DNA of 64,000 bases from Dehalogenimonas sp. W (GTDB lineage Bacteria > Chloroflexota > Dehalococcoidia > Dehalococcoidales > Dehalococcoidaceae). Both the position numbers and the translations under genes were made by a program. The notes beneath the pieces are model-generated. The model was not told where the DNA came from and did not search any database. It saw nothing but the letters and a program-made list of their open reading frames with translations. Below are positions 63,333 to 64,000 of the stretch, one piece after another. Within the stretch, counting starts at the first letter, position 1, and every line of letters begins with the position of its first letter. The stretch spans positions 1,426,001 through 1,490,000 of the forward strand of contig NZ_CP146612.1 in assembly GCF_037094495.1 (NCBI RefSeq). Reading direction: 5' to 3'.

Positions 63333-64000
63333 ATGAAATTAATGGTTGTGGGCTGCGGGCAGTGCGGCGGTCGTATTGCCGACCAGTTTTCTAAATTAAA
63401 CCGGGTTGCCCATGTGCGTCGGGGTGTGGATATCGCCACCAATGTGGTCGCAGTAAATTCGGACGTGGCCGATCTTTCCGGGTTGGAGCATATCCGGGCT
63501 GATTACCAGCACCGGATTCTCATCGGTTCTCAAAAGACGTCCGGTCACGGTGTTGGTAAGATCAACGAGATGGGAGCTGAAATTGCTCGTGACGACGGCG
63601 ATAAACTGATTGAGGCAATCAAAAACACCCCTAATTTTGGGGAAACCGACGCCTTTCTGCTGATCGCCGGCGCCGCCGGTGGTACCGGTTCCGGTTCCAT
63701 TTCGGTGCTGTCTCAGCAGATTAAGGAAAGATTTCCGGAAAAGCCGGTATATAACATGCTGGTTTTGCCCTTCGCCTACGAAGAGGCGACTGAGGAACGC
63801 TCGGTTTTCAATGTCGGTATCTGCCTGAAATCCTGCTATCTGGTGGCCGACGCGATATTCCTGGTGGACAACCAGCGGTTTATTAAAGCCAGCCACTCAC
63901 TAAGAGCGAATCTGGATAAGATTAACTATCACATGGTCAAACCGTTTTATAATTTATTATGTGCCGGAGAAGAAAAGAATTCCAAGTATATCGGTTCTAA
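63333..64000 (+). CDS. Second tubulin/FtsZ-superfamily GTPase (3' truncated by window edge)
   Basis: The frame opens at ATG 63333 (GAGGGA upstream) and is still open at base 64000, giving 222 residues. It has the glycine-rich VVGCGQCGGRIADQF start of tubulin/FtsZ proteins, a SQKTSGHGVGKINEMG insert and the GTP-binding tubulin signature as GAAGGTGSGS (113-122), closer to the tubulin form than to the GGGTGTGS of the ftsZ at 26.8 kb. It is therefore a divergent paralogue (CetZ- or FtsZL-like), not the division FtsZ. The C-terminal half with the T7 loop lies outside the window. Role unknown; shape or compartment organisation is possible. Confidence 0.85.
   Translation, partial: MKLMVVGCGQCGGRIADQFSKLNRVAHVRRGVDIATNVVAVNSDVADLSGLEHIRADYQHRILIGSQKTSGHGVGKINEMGAEIARDDGDKLIEAIKNTPNFGETDAFLLIAGAAGGTGSGSISVLSQQIKERFPEKPVYNMLVLPFAYEEATEERSVFNVGICLKSCYLVADAIFLVDNQRFIKASHSLRANLDKINYHMVKPFYNLLCAGEEKNSKYIGS

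Overview
The window reads as a chromosomal segment of a bacterium, most likely a member of the Dehalococcoidia (Chloroflexota), perhaps Dehalogenimonas-like. This is an inference from gene content (FtsA/FtsZ without neighbouring murein genes, a second tubulin/FtsZ-family GTPase, corrinoid genes, a flavodiiron protein, an alpha-glucan cluster, mid-range GC) and not from a database match. Genes are dense, often overlap by 1 to 23 bp, and lie in short operons on both strands. I see no prophage, insertion sequence, CRISPR array or rRNA operon; one tRNA-Ser(UGA) is present.

Layout. 1-2.6 kb: 3' end of the F1 ATP synthase operon (atpG partial, atpD, atpC) and a terminator. 2.7-3.3 kb: rpsP-khpA on the minus strand, divergent from prfB, which needs a programmed +1 frameshift. 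4.5-7.4 kb: a secreted HExxH peptidase and an oligopeptide-type lipoprotein. 7.4-12 kb: tRNA-Ser, a PAS/GAF histidine kinase, and glnA behind repeated GTNAC sites. 12-18 kb: isochorismatase-like protein and flavodiiron protein, a USP-MFS pair behind a structured leader, and an ABC exporter. 18-25 kb: DOMON-like membrane protein, EamA transporter, recN, a membrane-anchored EEP nuclease/phosphatase, a YprB-like exonuclease and a DUF5343-like protein. 25-30.6 kb: small ORF-ftsA-ftsZ, convergent with an 811-aa alanine-rich repetitive coiled-coil protein with a C-terminal membrane anchor.

30.7-41 kb: hemW-lepA, cbiE-like and cobO, inorganic pyrophosphatase, a minimal GT4-like protein, then two sugar-1-phosphate nucleotidylyltransferases with glmS (amino-sugar nucleotide supply) and a USP. 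41-47 kb: PEBP, HAD, tandem USP, and the non-oxidative pentose phosphate genes rpe, tkt and rpiB. 46.8-58 kb: two response regulators (one HD-GYP) and an alpha-glucan module (malQ-glgB-GH57 divergent from glgP), then a GT2-GtrA protein. 58-62 kb: Crp/Fnr regulator, ferredoxin, YihY, AI-2E, YtxH and DUF948-like membrane proteins. 62-64 kb: an operon of a degenerate HNH-like protein, a four-helix membrane protein and a PAP2-fold protein lacking both catalytic histidines, divergent from the tubulin/FtsZ-like gene that runs off the end.

The least explained parts are the 61.9-64 kb locus, the giant coiled-coil protein beside ftsZ, the minimal GT4-like gene, the structured USP leader and several genes whose -10 box sits directly before the start codon (possible leaderless mRNAs). 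Nothing here proves a new multi-gene system; the 62-64 kb locus is the best candidate.
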